From: an uncultured bacterium
GTDB taxonomy: Bacteria > Desulfobacterota > Desulfovibrionia > Desulfovibrionales > Desulfovibrionaceae
Length of the DNA stretch: 6,146 nucleotides
Assembly: GCA_905215675.1 (NCBI GenBank)
Contig: CAJMRA010000157.1
Span: forward strand, 1 to 6,146
Direction: 5' to 3'
The translations under genes and the position numbers were made by a program. This document shows, piece after piece, positions 1 through 6,121 of this stretch. Numbering within the stretch: position 1 is the first letter of the stretch; the number at the start of each line of letters is the position of its first letter. The notes under the pieces were generated by a model, which was not told where the DNA came from, did no database searches, and saw only the letters and a list, made by a program, of their open reading frames with translations.

Positions 1-52
1 CTTGTGCGCTAGCCAAGGGGGTTTCCTTCCCCCCAGAAAAACGATGTAGTGT
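1..52 (-). repeat. Left copy of a GC-rich inverted repeat, 3' of the hemA operon
   Basis: Read on the minus strand, this stretch follows the stop of the last gene of the hemA operon. It contains the 20-base core GGGGGGAAGGAAACCCCCTT (positions 34 to 15), which can fold as a 5-bp G/C stem with a 7-base loop. The same core occurs at 5994-6013 on the plus strand. Across 11-52 versus 5976-6017 I count 36 of 42 matches in inverted orientation. A second block (1-14) matches 6082-6095 at 13 of 14 bases. In this copy the two blocks touch, while in the right copy 68 bases separate them. The hairpin is not followed by a T tract, so a classic intrinsic terminator is not supported, although a role in ending or stabilising the transcript is possible. 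The element probably continues beyond the window edge. Confidence 0.75.
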
Positions 53-61
53 TAATACACC

Positions 62-397
62 CTAGCCCACGATTCCGGCATCAAGCAGCAGACTGTCGAG
101 GCAGGCGATCATGCGATCGCGAACCGGCGGGTCGGCATAGCCGACGCAGTCGCAGCGCAGGCGGCCCCGGGCGCGGACGAGGAATTCCAGCTTGACGGCG
201 TCATCCAGCAGTTCCAGCGCCATGACGTGGGGGCCGCATTCCGGGGCGTGTTCCCGTTGCAGGGGGGTCAGCAGTTCCTCGGGCAGGGGCAGCCAGTAGA
301 GACCGGGCAGGCTGGCGGCCAGACCGCGGGCGTCGAGAAGCGCGGCGAGAGCCGTCAGCTTGTCTTCGGGAATGTCGTCAACGAGATAGGAGCGCAT
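62..397 (-). CDS. Conserved-looking small protein of unknown function, last gene of the hemA operon
   Basis: I do not recognise this 111-residue protein. It starts MRSYLVDDIPEDKL and is soluble and acidic, with no signal peptide or membrane segment. An N-terminal helix-like region (about 9-28) precedes a Leu/Pro-rich stretch (31-47). The middle holds a possible metal-binding set: His50, Cys54, His57, then Cys82 and Cys84 in a CxC. A longer reading up to 565 is open, but it would run inside hemA and its extra residues are low-complexity His/Arg/Gln. The ATG at 397 is therefore the better start: it lies 5 bases after the hemA stop and has a GGGAG ribosome-binding site at 408-412 inside the last hemA codons. 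Its position implies co-expression with hemA. A role in tetrapyrrole synthesis or its regulation is only inferred from that. I believe related Desulfovibrio genomes carry a similar small gene after hemA, but this is from memory. Confidence 0.8.
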   Translation of the reverse strand: MRSYLVDDIPEDKLTALAALLDARGLAASLPGLYWLPLPEELLTPLQREHAPECGPHVMALELLDDAVKLEFLVRARGRLRCDCVGYADPPVRDRMIACLDSLLLDAGIVG

Positions 398-402
398 GGC
401 GT

Positions 403-1698
403 TCAGTCTCCCGAACCGTTTTTGGCCGTACAGCCGGTGTCGAGGTTGAAGAAGCGGCGGGCAAGGCTGATGCGCGGAGCGATGCCGTCCTGCGACATGG
501 TGCCGTTTTTCAGAAACATGATGGGATCGTGATTGAGCTTGTTGACGATGGCGTGGGCCATGCATTCCAGGGCGTTACGGGTTTCATCATCCACGTTGCC
601 GAGCCGTTTGACGGTTCTGGCGACTTCGTCCTGCGCCACGTGTTCCCCGCGGCGGATGATGTCCACGATGGTGGGCTGCACGTCGAGGCTTTGCGTCCAC
701 CGGGCGAAGTGTCCCACTTCCTCTTCGACGATGGCTTCGGCCTTGCGGGCCTCGTCGCGGCGTCCGGCAAGATTTTCCTCCACGACTTCCTTGAGATCGT
801 CGATATCGTAAAGATAGACGTTGTCGAGGCTGTTGACATCGGGATCGATGTCGCGGGGAACGGCAATATCGATGAAGAACATGGGACGGTTCTTGCGGGC
901 CTTGAGGACGGAGCGGATGTCGCGGGCGCGGATGACGGGCTCGGGGGAACCGGTCGAGGTGATGATGATATCCACGTCCTGAAGGTACTGGGGCAGGGTC
1001 TCGAAGGGAATGGCCCGGCCGTGGAACTGGGCGGCCAGTTCCTGCCCGCGCGCCAGCGTGCGGTTGGCGACGATGATTTCCCGGACGCCCGCCTGCAGCA
1101 GGTGGGTTGCCGCCAGCTCCGCCATTTCTCCTGCGCCCACAAGCATGGCGCTGTGTTCGTGCATGTCGCCGAAAATGCGTTTGGCCAGCTCCACGGCGGC
1201 GTAACTGATGGATACGGCGCTGGATGCCACGGCGGTTTCGGTGCGGACGCGCTTGGCGACGGAAAAGGCCTTGTGCAGCAGGCGGTTGAGAATCACGCCC
1301 ACGCTGTGTGCGGCCACGGCCTTGCGGTAGGCCCCCTTGAGCTGTCCGAGAATCTGGGGTTCGCCCAGCACCATGGAATCCAGACTGGAAGCCACGGTAA
1401 ACAGATGGCGCACGGCGTCGAGATTCTTGTGAATATAGACGTAGTTGCGCAGCTCGTCCACATCCGCGCCGCGGGCGGAGGCCCAGCTGCGCAGGAGCTG
1501 CCCGGCCACGTCTCCCGAGCCGGTGGCCAGAAGTTCCACGCGGTTGCAGGTGGAAAGAATCAGGGATTCGTTAAGATTGCCGTTACAGGGAACGGCCCAG
1601 GTTTCGGGGGCGCAGAAATCCACAAGGGCGAATCTTTCCCGCACATCCACGCCGGCTGTGCGGTGATTGAGGCCCACAAGAACGATATCGCAATCCAT
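403..1698 (-). CDS. hemA: Glutamyl-tRNA reductase
   Basis: This cytoplasmic enzyme reduces glutamyl-tRNA(Glu) with NADPH to glutamate-1-semialdehyde, the first committed step of C5-pathway tetrapyrrole synthesis. The 431-residue length is normal for the family. The N-terminal catalytic domain shows GLNHRTAGVDVRE (9-21), the STCNRVEL signature (49-56) with catalytic Cys51, and GEPQILGQLKGAY (112-124). The NADPH-binding domain has the glycine motif VGAGEMAELA (187-196) and DIAVPRDIDP (277-286). The helical dimerisation domain follows from about 320. The ATG at 1698 lies one base after the TAA of the upstream ccsA-like gene and lacks a strong Shine-Dalgarno sequence, so translation is probably coupled to that gene. 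The GSA aminotransferase gene (hemL) and other pathway genes are not in the window. No truncation or missing catalytic residue is seen. Confidence 0.98.
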   Translation of the reverse strand: MDCDIVLVGLNHRTAGVDVRERFALVDFCAPETWAVPCNGNLNESLILSTCNRVELLATGSGDVAGQLLRSWASARGADVDELRNYVYIHKNLDAVRHLFTVASSLDSMVLGEPQILGQLKGAYRKAVAAHSVGVILNRLLHKAFSVAKRVRTETAVASSAVSISYAAVELAKRIFGDMHEHSAMLVGAGEMAELAATHLLQAGVREIIVANRTLARGQELAAQFHGRAIPFETLPQYLQDVDIIITSTGSPEPVIRARDIRSVLKARKNRPMFFIDIAVPRDIDPDVNSLDNVYLYDIDDLKEVVEENLAGRRDEARKAEAIVEEEVGHFARWTQSLDVQPTIVDIIRRGEHVAQDEVARTVKRLGNVDDETRNALECMAHAIVNKLNHDPIMFLKNGTMSQDGIAPRISLARRFFNLDTGCTAKNGSGD

Positions 1699-1699
1699 A

Positions 1700-2527
1700 T
1701 TACTGCCGAATGAACGCGTGGTGGGTTTCCATGAAAGTGTTCACCACAATGATGGAGAACAGGCACAGGCAGAAGATCAGCACGGCCATACGGGCGGGCT
1801 TGCGGCCACGCCAACCGCAGGAAAGTCTGCCGTGGAACACATAGGCCAGGGCGGCCCAGACGATAAAGCTGATGACTTCCTTGGGATCGCCGCTGAATGT
1901 CGCGCCGAAAACCGGCTTTGCCCAGAGCAGACCGGCGGCGATGCCCAGCGTATAGAGGGGGAAGGAACTCAGCATGGTAAAGGCGTTGAGTCTGTCCAGC
2001 AGGGAAAGGGCGGGCATGTCCTGCAGGAAGCCCTGCATGCGCTGCTTGCTCTTGATGCGCCCTTCCAGCAGCAGGAAGATGATTCCCGCGCCGAAACCGA
2101 GCGTGATGAAGCCGAGGCTCAGGAAAAGCGCGCCGATGTGCAGGGCGTAGAACGAGCCCTTGAGCGACGGGGGAATGACGACCAGCGAGCCGAGATAGGG
2201 GGCGCTGGTGGCGAACAGCAGCAGGCTCAGGGGCGCGGCGAAGAGCAGGGGGCTTTCCTGCCGGAAGCGGATACGGCAGACAATGCCGCACAGCACGACG
2301 AACCAGGCCATCATTTGCAGATATGCGCCGTAGCTCAGGCCGCCGGGCAAAACCTTGTGGAAACCCAGCGCCAGCAGCACGGTCTGGCAGACGAAGCCCG
2401 CCACGGCCAGCCATGCGCCCCAGCGCCGGGCCGCGGCGTTACGCAGTATCATGCCCGCGATGCCCGCGGCGGAAGATGCCCCGTAGCAGCACAGGGTCAG
2501 CAGTGTGGAATTCTCAGGCGACAGCAT
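1700..2527 (-). CDS. ccsA: CcsA/HemX-like cytochrome c assembly family membrane protein
   Basis: This 275-residue integral membrane protein has about eight hydrophobic helices (roughly 8-28, 36-56, 65-85, 94-112, 128-154, 185-203, 218-234, 246-263). It fits the cytochrome c assembly family (PF01578), which includes heme-handling CcsA/ResC and the HemX proteins encoded beside hemA. Family marks are His130 at the start of a helix, SGDPKE (212-217) where CcsA has its WxWDPKE motif, and HGR...WRGRK (232-243). The tryptophans of the WWD heme-binding signature are missing: the segment reads FGATFSGDPKE. This points towards a HemX-like role, as in the Bacillus hemAX operon, rather than a full cytochrome c synthetase. 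No ResB partner is nearby. The start at 2527 has GGAG at 2535-2538 with a 7-base spacer and overlaps the preceding gene by 14 bases. The family assignment is firm, but the precise function and symbol are uncertain. Confidence 0.88.
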   Translation of the reverse strand: MLSPENSTLLTLCCYGASSAAGIAGMILRNAAARRWGAWLAVAGFVCQTVLLALGFHKVLPGGLSYGAYLQMMAWFVVLCGIVCRIRFRQESPLLFAAPLSLLLFATSAPYLGSLVVIPPSLKGSFYALHIGALFLSLGFITLGFGAGIIFLLLEGRIKSKQRMQGFLQDMPALSLLDRLNAFTMLSSFPLYTLGIAAGLLWAKPVFGATFSGDPKEVISFIVWAALAYVFHGRLSCGWRGRKPARMAVLIFCLCLFSIIVVNTFMETHHAFIRQ

Positions 2528-3197
2528 CGAGCAACTCCGTTATCCGGTCGCGCAGGACCGGGGGAAGCGTTTGTTCCAGAATGGCGCGGCAGGCCGCGAG
2601 GTCGCCGCGTTCCAGATATTCCTGGAGGGGAGACGCCGCCAGGGTACGAAAGATGGAGGTATTTTGCCCCGTATCCCGGCCGAGGGCAAGGACAAGCGGT
2701 CGCAGTCGCCCCATGAGGCGGGTCATGCGGGCGCGAGGCGCGAGCCATGCTTCCAGTTCGCCGCGCCAGCGCCGGGCCAGCGCCGGGCTTGCGCCGCCGG
2801 TGCTCAGGGCCGCCGTCAGGCCGTCGATGCGCGCGACGGCGGGCACGATGACGGAGCCTTCCTCCGGGGCGTCCGCACAGTTGCAGAACAGCCCCAGACG
2901 CGCGCACAGGGCCGCGATACGGGCGTTCTCGGAACGGGAGCCCGTGGCGGCAAAGACCAGACGGCAGGCGCGCAAATCCTCTTCTTCGCAGGCGCGGGCA
3001 TGGAAGCGGACGGCCTTGTGGCGGAGCAGGGCGCGGCCTTCGTCGTCTTCCGGTTCCCGCAGGTCGAAAATATGGACGACGGCGGGCGCGCAGGCCAGCA
3101 GGCCGGAGACCTTGCGGCGGCCGACGCCGCCGAAGCCCGCCACGAGGCAGGCGCAGTCGCGCAGGGAAAGGAACAGGGGATAGGCTGGAGCGTCCAT
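2514..3197 (-). CDS. Precorrin-2 dehydrogenase (siroheme synthase N-terminal / Met8-SirC type)
   Basis: This 227-residue cytoplasmic enzyme should oxidise precorrin-2 to sirohydrochlorin with NAD+, on the route to siroheme. The N-terminal Rossmann segment reads PLFLSLRDCACLVAGFGGVG (7-26) followed by RRK, matching the family's glycine-rich motif and RK pair. NCADAPEEGSVIVPA (106-120) holds Asp109, which aligns with the catalytic Asp of CysG (Asp104) and Met8. STGGASPALAR (132-142) is the family signature. No CysG-A methyltransferase domain is attached, so this is a stand-alone CysG-B type protein. From memory, the Desulfovibrio vulgaris counterpart was reported to dehydrogenate but not chelate, so iron insertion may need another enzyme. 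The frame stays open far upstream to 4541, but only the part from the ATG at 3197 resembles the family, and the rest is antisense to the glycosyltransferase gene. The ribosome-binding site is weak (GGA, 7-base spacer). Confidence 0.93.
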   Translation of the reverse strand: MDAPAYPLFLSLRDCACLVAGFGGVGRRKVSGLLACAPAVVHIFDLREPEDDEGRALLRHKAVRFHARACEEEDLRACRLVFAATGSRSENARIAALCARLGLFCNCADAPEEGSVIVPAVARIDGLTAALSTGGASPALARRWRGELEAWLAPRARMTRLMGRLRPLVLALGRDTGQNTSIFRTLAASPLQEYLERGDLAACRAILEQTLPPVLRDRITELLDAVA

Positions 3198-3216
3198 GTC
3201 GAATTCCGGTAAGATG

Positions 3217-3234
3217 TTGCGGCGCTTGCGGCGC
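3217..3234. repeat. Perfect tandem 9-bp repeat in the leader of the minus-strand operon
   Basis: TTGCGGCGC occurs twice back to back (3217-3225 and 3226-3234). It lies between the predicted -10 element and the first start codon of the minus-strand operon, so it would fall at or just inside the transcript's 5' end. It may be a regulator binding site or chance in GC-rich DNA. Confidence 0.5.
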
Positions 3235-3240
3235 AGAGGA

Positions 3241-3268
3241 AGTATACAGATAAGCCGCCGGAGCGCAA
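3241..3268 (-). promoter_or_regulatory. Candidate sigma-70 promoter of the tetrapyrrole operon
   Basis: On the minus strand TTGCGC (3268-3263) is followed after 16 bases by TATACT (3246-3241). The -10 box matches the consensus at 5 of 6 positions and the -35 box at 3 of 6. Transcription would begin near 3234, giving a leader of about 37 bases before the ATG at 3197. A short inverted repeat (CCGCC 3255-3259 with GGCGG 3271-3275) overlaps the spacer and -35 box and could be an operator. It is the only AT-rich -10-like site I see upstream of this operon. Confidence 0.55.
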
Positions 3269-3311
3269 GCGGCGGAAACGCGGCGTCGCGACGTCGGCGC
3301 GGGCGGAGCCT

Positions 3312-3341
3312 TTCTTGCGTCAGGCGGCGCTCTCTTATAGG
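3312..3341 (+). promoter_or_regulatory. Weak candidate promoter for the glycosyltransferase pair
   Basis: TTCTTG (3312-3317) is followed after 18 bases by TATAGG (3336-3341). Both boxes are poor matches to sigma-70. It is the most promoter-like site in the 213-base divergent region on this strand and would give a leader of about 60 bases. An alternative sigma factor or another site is quite possible. Confidence 0.25.
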
Positions 3342-3401
3342 ATGGCGCGCAGGTTGCGGGCACGCCCGGCCGGAATGGAGGGCGCAACGCCGGCAGCCGC
3401 A

Positions 3402-3406
3402 GGGAG
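3402..3406 (+). promoter_or_regulatory. Ribosome-binding site that fixes the start of the GT9 gene
   Basis: GGGAG lies 4 bases before the ATG at 3411. In-frame alternatives at 3315 (TTG), 3342 (ATG) and 3375 (ATG) add Arg/Ala-rich residues unlike the family. The protein from 3411 begins MAVHIVVQTARFGDL, the expected GT9 N-terminus. Confidence 0.7.
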
Positions 3407-3410
3407 TTTC

Positions 3411-4640
3411 ATGGCGGTTCATATTGTAGTGCAGACCGCCCGCTTCGGCGATCTGGTGCAGACGACGCGTCTGTTGCGGACGCTGGAGGGCAGGGGCGAG
3501 CTTCATCTTGTGGTGGAACGCGGTCTGGCCTCGCTGGCGCGTCTGCTTTTCCCCTCGGCGCAGGTGCATGCACTCGCGCTGTACCCGCCGGACGAGGCGG
3601 CGCTGGCGGAAAGCAACGCCGACGTTGTGCGGGAGCTGGTTTCGCTGTCGGCGGATGTCGTTTACAACTGTAATTTTTCTTCGCTCAATGCCGCCGTATG
3701 CCGCTGTTTTCCGGCGGAACGGGTCAGGGGATACCGCCCCGCGCCCGGCGGCACGGCGCGTTCCCCGTGGATTCGGCAGGTCTTCCGTCTCACGGAGCGG
3801 CGGCGCGAGACAAGTCTCAATCTGGTGGACGTGTGGGGCTATGCGGCCGACAATCCCGTGCCCCCCGCGGACGTGAATCCCGTGGCCGCGCCGGGCGGAC
3901 GCGGCATAGGCGTCACGCTGGCCGGGCGCGAATCCCGCCGTTCCCTGCCCATGCCCGTGCTGGCGCAGGTGGTGCGGACGGCCTTTCAGGCGCTGGGCGG
4001 CCCGCCGGTCCTGCTGCTGGGCAGCGCGTCGGAAAGTCCGGCGGCGCGCAGGCTGCTGCGTCTGCTGCCGTCGCGCATGCTGCGGAGCGTGCATGACCTG
4101 AGCGGAAAGACGGACTGGCCCGGCCTTGTGGAGGCCGTGCGGGGACTGGACGCCCTGCTGACGCCGGATACGGGTATCATGCATCTGGCCGCGCATCTGG
4201 GCGTGCCGGTCTACGCCTTTTTCCTGTCTTCGGCATGGTGCCATGAGACGGGCCCCTACGGCGCGGGGCATCATGTGTGGCAGACGGATCTGCCGTGCGC
4301 GCCCTGTCTGGAATCCGCCCCCTGTCCGCGCGACGTCGCCTGCCTGCCGCCCTTCGGGACGGACGCGCTGCTGCGTTCCCTGGCCCTGACCCTGCGCGGC
4401 GAGCGGCCCGGCCCGTCGCTGCCGGGCATCCGGGTGTGGCGCAGCGAGCTGGACGCGCTCGGCACGCTCTTTGTCAGCGAGGGCGATCCCGACGCCGCGG
4501 CCCGTGCGGCCCTGCGACGTCGCCTGATGGAAAAGCTGCAACTGGCGGCTCCCCTTGCGGAAAGTCGGGAAGCGGCGGACAAGTGCGCGCGTCTGACCAG
4601 AGATGCGGACTGGATGCTGCCGCCCGGGAGGTATTGCTGA
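3411..4640 (+). CDS. Glycosyltransferase family 9 (heptosyltransferase-like) protein
   Basis: This 409-residue protein probably transfers a sugar (heptose in characterised LPS enzymes) from a nucleotide donor at the cytoplasmic face of the inner membrane. The GT-B fold marks are the N-terminal beta strand and loop VVQTARFGDLVQTTRLL (6-22), and the C-terminal donor-site block DALLTPDTGIMHLAAHLGVP (247-266). GPYGAGHHVW (281-290) follows. A cysteine cluster (Cys296, Cys299, Cys305, Cys311) matches a pattern common in GT9 proteins. There is no signal peptide. About 80 residues after 330 are less conserved and end in a charged helical tail. Its stop shares one base with the next gene's ATG, so the two are translationally coupled. 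Likely acceptors are the LPS core or a glycoprotein such as flagellin; the sequence does not decide. The family call is firm, but donor and acceptor are unknown. Confidence 0.92.
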   Translation: MAVHIVVQTARFGDLVQTTRLLRTLEGRGELHLVVERGLASLARLLFPSAQVHALALYPPDEAALAESNADVVRELVSLSADVVYNCNFSSLNAAVCRCFPAERVRGYRPAPGGTARSPWIRQVFRLTERRRETSLNLVDVWGYAADNPVPPADVNPVAAPGGRGIGVTLAGRESRRSLPMPVLAQVVRTAFQALGGPPVLLLGSASESPAARRLLRLLPSRMLRSVHDLSGKTDWPGLVEAVRGLDALLTPDTGIMHLAAHLGVPVYAFFLSSAWCHETGPYGAGHHVWQTDLPCAPCLESAPCPRDVACLPPFGTDALLRSLALTLRGERPGPSLPGIRVWRSELDALGTLFVSEGDPDAAARAALRRRLMEKLQLAAPLAESREAADKCARLTRDADWMLPPGRYC

Positions 4641-5923
4641 TGGCCGATGTTTCCTTGCGTATTCTTGTGGTTCTGCCCATGTACGGCGGTTCCCTGCCCA
4701 TAGGGCGCTATTGCGTCGAGGCCCTGCGCGATCTGGGGCACAGCGTGCAGGTCTTTGACGCGCCGCGCCTGTATCCGGCCTTTACCGGGCTGAAGGAGCT
4801 GGGATTGCCGCCCATGAGCACCGGGCCGCTGGAAAACAGCCTGTTGCAGGTGGTGGGGCAGGCCGTCTGGACGCAGGTGGAATGCCTGCGGCCGGATCTG
4901 GTGCTGGCGCTGGCGCAGGCGCCCCTGAATCGCCTGCTGCTGCAACGCCTGAAACGGGCGGGCATACGCACGGCCATGTGGTTTGTGGAAGATTATGCCG
5001 TGTTCGACTACTGGCGCGCCTATGCGCCCCTGTATGACGTTTTTGCCGTCATCCAGAAAGAGCCGTTTACGTCTCTCCTGCGCGAGGTCGGGCAGCCGCG
5101 CGCGCCCTATCTGCCCCTGGCCGCCCTGCCGTCCTTCCATCGCATGCCGGAGCTGACGCCCGAGGAAAGGGCCGAATACGGCGCCGAAGCGGCCTTTCTC
5201 GGCGCGGGCTATCCCAACCGCCGGCAGGCCTTCCGGGCGCTGGCCGACAGGGATTTCAAGATATGGGGATCGGACTGGGACGGCGAGACGGTTCTTGCCC
5301 CGCATATCCAGCGCGGCGGCGCGCGCATTTCACCGGAGGAGAGCGTCAAGATATATGCCGCCACCGCCGTGAACATCAATCTGCATTCCAGCGTCTTTGC
5401 CGACAGGCTGATCAGCGGGGGGGACTTCGTCAATCCCCGGACCTTTGAACTGGCCTGCATGGGCGCGTTCCAGCTGGTGGACCGGCGACAGCTGCTGCCG
5501 GAACTGTTCGCCGAAGACGAACTGGCCGTCTTTGATTCCATGCCGCAATGTCTGGAGCTGCTGGATCATTTCGCGGCGCACCCCGAAGAACGCGCGGACT
5601 ATGCCCGGCGCGCACAGGCGCGCGTCCTGCGGGATCACACCTATCAGCAGCGCATGCGCGCGCTTCTGTCCTGCATGGAGGAACAGCTCGGTCCCTGGCC
5701 CGGGAGCGGGCGTCCCGTAAGCGCGTTGGAAAGCGTGCCGGAAAGTCTGCGCGCCGCCCTGCCGCCCCTGCTGCGGCAGCTGGGACTGCCGCCGGAAGCC
5801 CGTTTTGACGATCTGACGGCCGCCTTGCGGGCCCTTGACGGTCCGTTGCCGGATGCGGGCGTGCGTCTCCTGATGCTGGACGAATGGCGCAAGCTCCATT
5901 GCCGGAACGGCGGCGGCCGGTAA
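4640..5923 (+). CDS. CgeB-like glycosyltransferase (DUF3880 plus Glyco_trans_1_2 architecture)
   Basis: This 427-residue predicted GT-B glycosyltransferase resembles the family often named 'spore maturation protein CgeB'. That name says nothing about sporulation here. The N-terminal half opens with RILVVLPMYGGSLPIGRYCV (7-26) and contains ECLRPDLVLALAQAP (81-95) and the MWFVEDY motif (113-119), typical of the DUF3880 half. The C-terminal half has AAFLGAGYPNRR (184-195), NINLHSS (245-251), and FVNPRTFELACMGAFQLVD (263-281), which contains the diagnostic R-x-FE-x2-A-x-GA signature. A tail of about 75 residues (350-427) lies beyond the usual domain and looks helical. The ATG at 4640 overlaps the GT9 stop (TGATG) and has GGGAGG upstream at about 4625-4631. 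Pairing with GT9 suggests sequential sugar additions to one glycan. Substrates are unknown. Confidence 0.9.
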   Translation: MADVSLRILVVLPMYGGSLPIGRYCVEALRDLGHSVQVFDAPRLYPAFTGLKELGLPPMSTGPLENSLLQVVGQAVWTQVECLRPDLVLALAQAPLNRLLLQRLKRAGIRTAMWFVEDYAVFDYWRAYAPLYDVFAVIQKEPFTSLLREVGQPRAPYLPLAALPSFHRMPELTPEERAEYGAEAAFLGAGYPNRRQAFRALADRDFKIWGSDWDGETVLAPHIQRGGARISPEESVKIYAATAVNINLHSSVFADRLISGGDFVNPRTFELACMGAFQLVDRRQLLPELFAEDELAVFDSMPQCLELLDHFAAHPEERADYARRAQARVLRDHTYQQRMRALLSCMEEQLGPWPGSGRPVSALESVPESLRAALPPLLRQLGLPPEARFDDLTAALRALDGPLPDAGVRLLMLDEWRKLHCRNGGGR

Positions 5924-5975
5924 GTCGCACGGTTTGCACCGTACGGCGTTTCAAACTGAACATGCTTTGAGCGTT

Positions 5976-6095
5976 ATACTAAGTCGTTCTTCCGGGGGGA
6001 AGGAAACCCCCTTAGCTCTGCTGTCGATGCCCGTAGCTTCCTTCGTCGCAACGGGCACGGCCTGCGGCCGCCTTCGGTCGCGGCTAGCGCGCAAG
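5976..6095 (+). repeat. Right copy of the repeat, expanded by 68 bases, 3' of the glycosyltransferase operon
   Basis: Block one (5976-6017) matches 52-11 in inverted orientation at 36 of 42 positions, including the perfect 20-base core at 5994-6013. Block two (6082-6095) matches 14-1 at 13 of 14. The 68 bases between them (6014-6081) are absent from the left copy. They contain two hairpins: TGCCCGT 6028-6034 with ACGGGCA 6051-6057, and a CCTT-looped stem at 6062-6083. The repeat begins 52 bases after the glycosyltransferase stop and has the same orientation relative to transcription as the left copy. An open frame crosses it (5934-6131), but it begins with TTG, has no ribosome-binding site and follows the repeat sequence, so I do not call a gene. 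Confidence 0.75.
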
Positions 6096-6102
6096 GGGCC
6101 CA

Positions 6103-6121
6103 GCCTTTCCGCAGGAAAGGC
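6103..6121. other. Strong short hairpin at the right edge
   Basis: GCCTTTCC (6103-6110) and GGAAAGGC (6114-6121) form a perfect 8-bp stem with a 3-base loop (GCA). No T tract follows on either strand within 10 bases, so it is not a standard intrinsic terminator. It is the last of four closely spaced hairpins downstream of the glycosyltransferase operon. The remaining 25 bases to the edge hold nothing I can name. Confidence 0.6.

Noticed and set aside
15..34. The G5/C5 hairpin as a rho-independent terminator
   Set aside because: In both copies the stem is followed by TT and then mixed bases rather than a T tract, so standard criteria fail. A termination role remains possible but is not shown.
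529..1713. A 394-codon open frame on the plus strand
   Set aside because: It is antisense to hemA, whose motifs are complete and unambiguous. Its translation is low-complexity Gly/Asp/His-rich and it is an artefact of GC-rich codon use.
3198..4541. The minus-strand reading frame of precorrin-2 dehydrogenase stays open for another 448 codons upstream
   Set aside because: The extra residues are Arg/Gln/His-rich, resemble no family and lie antisense to the well-supported GT9 gene. Long stop-free antisense frames are expected in GC-rich DNA.
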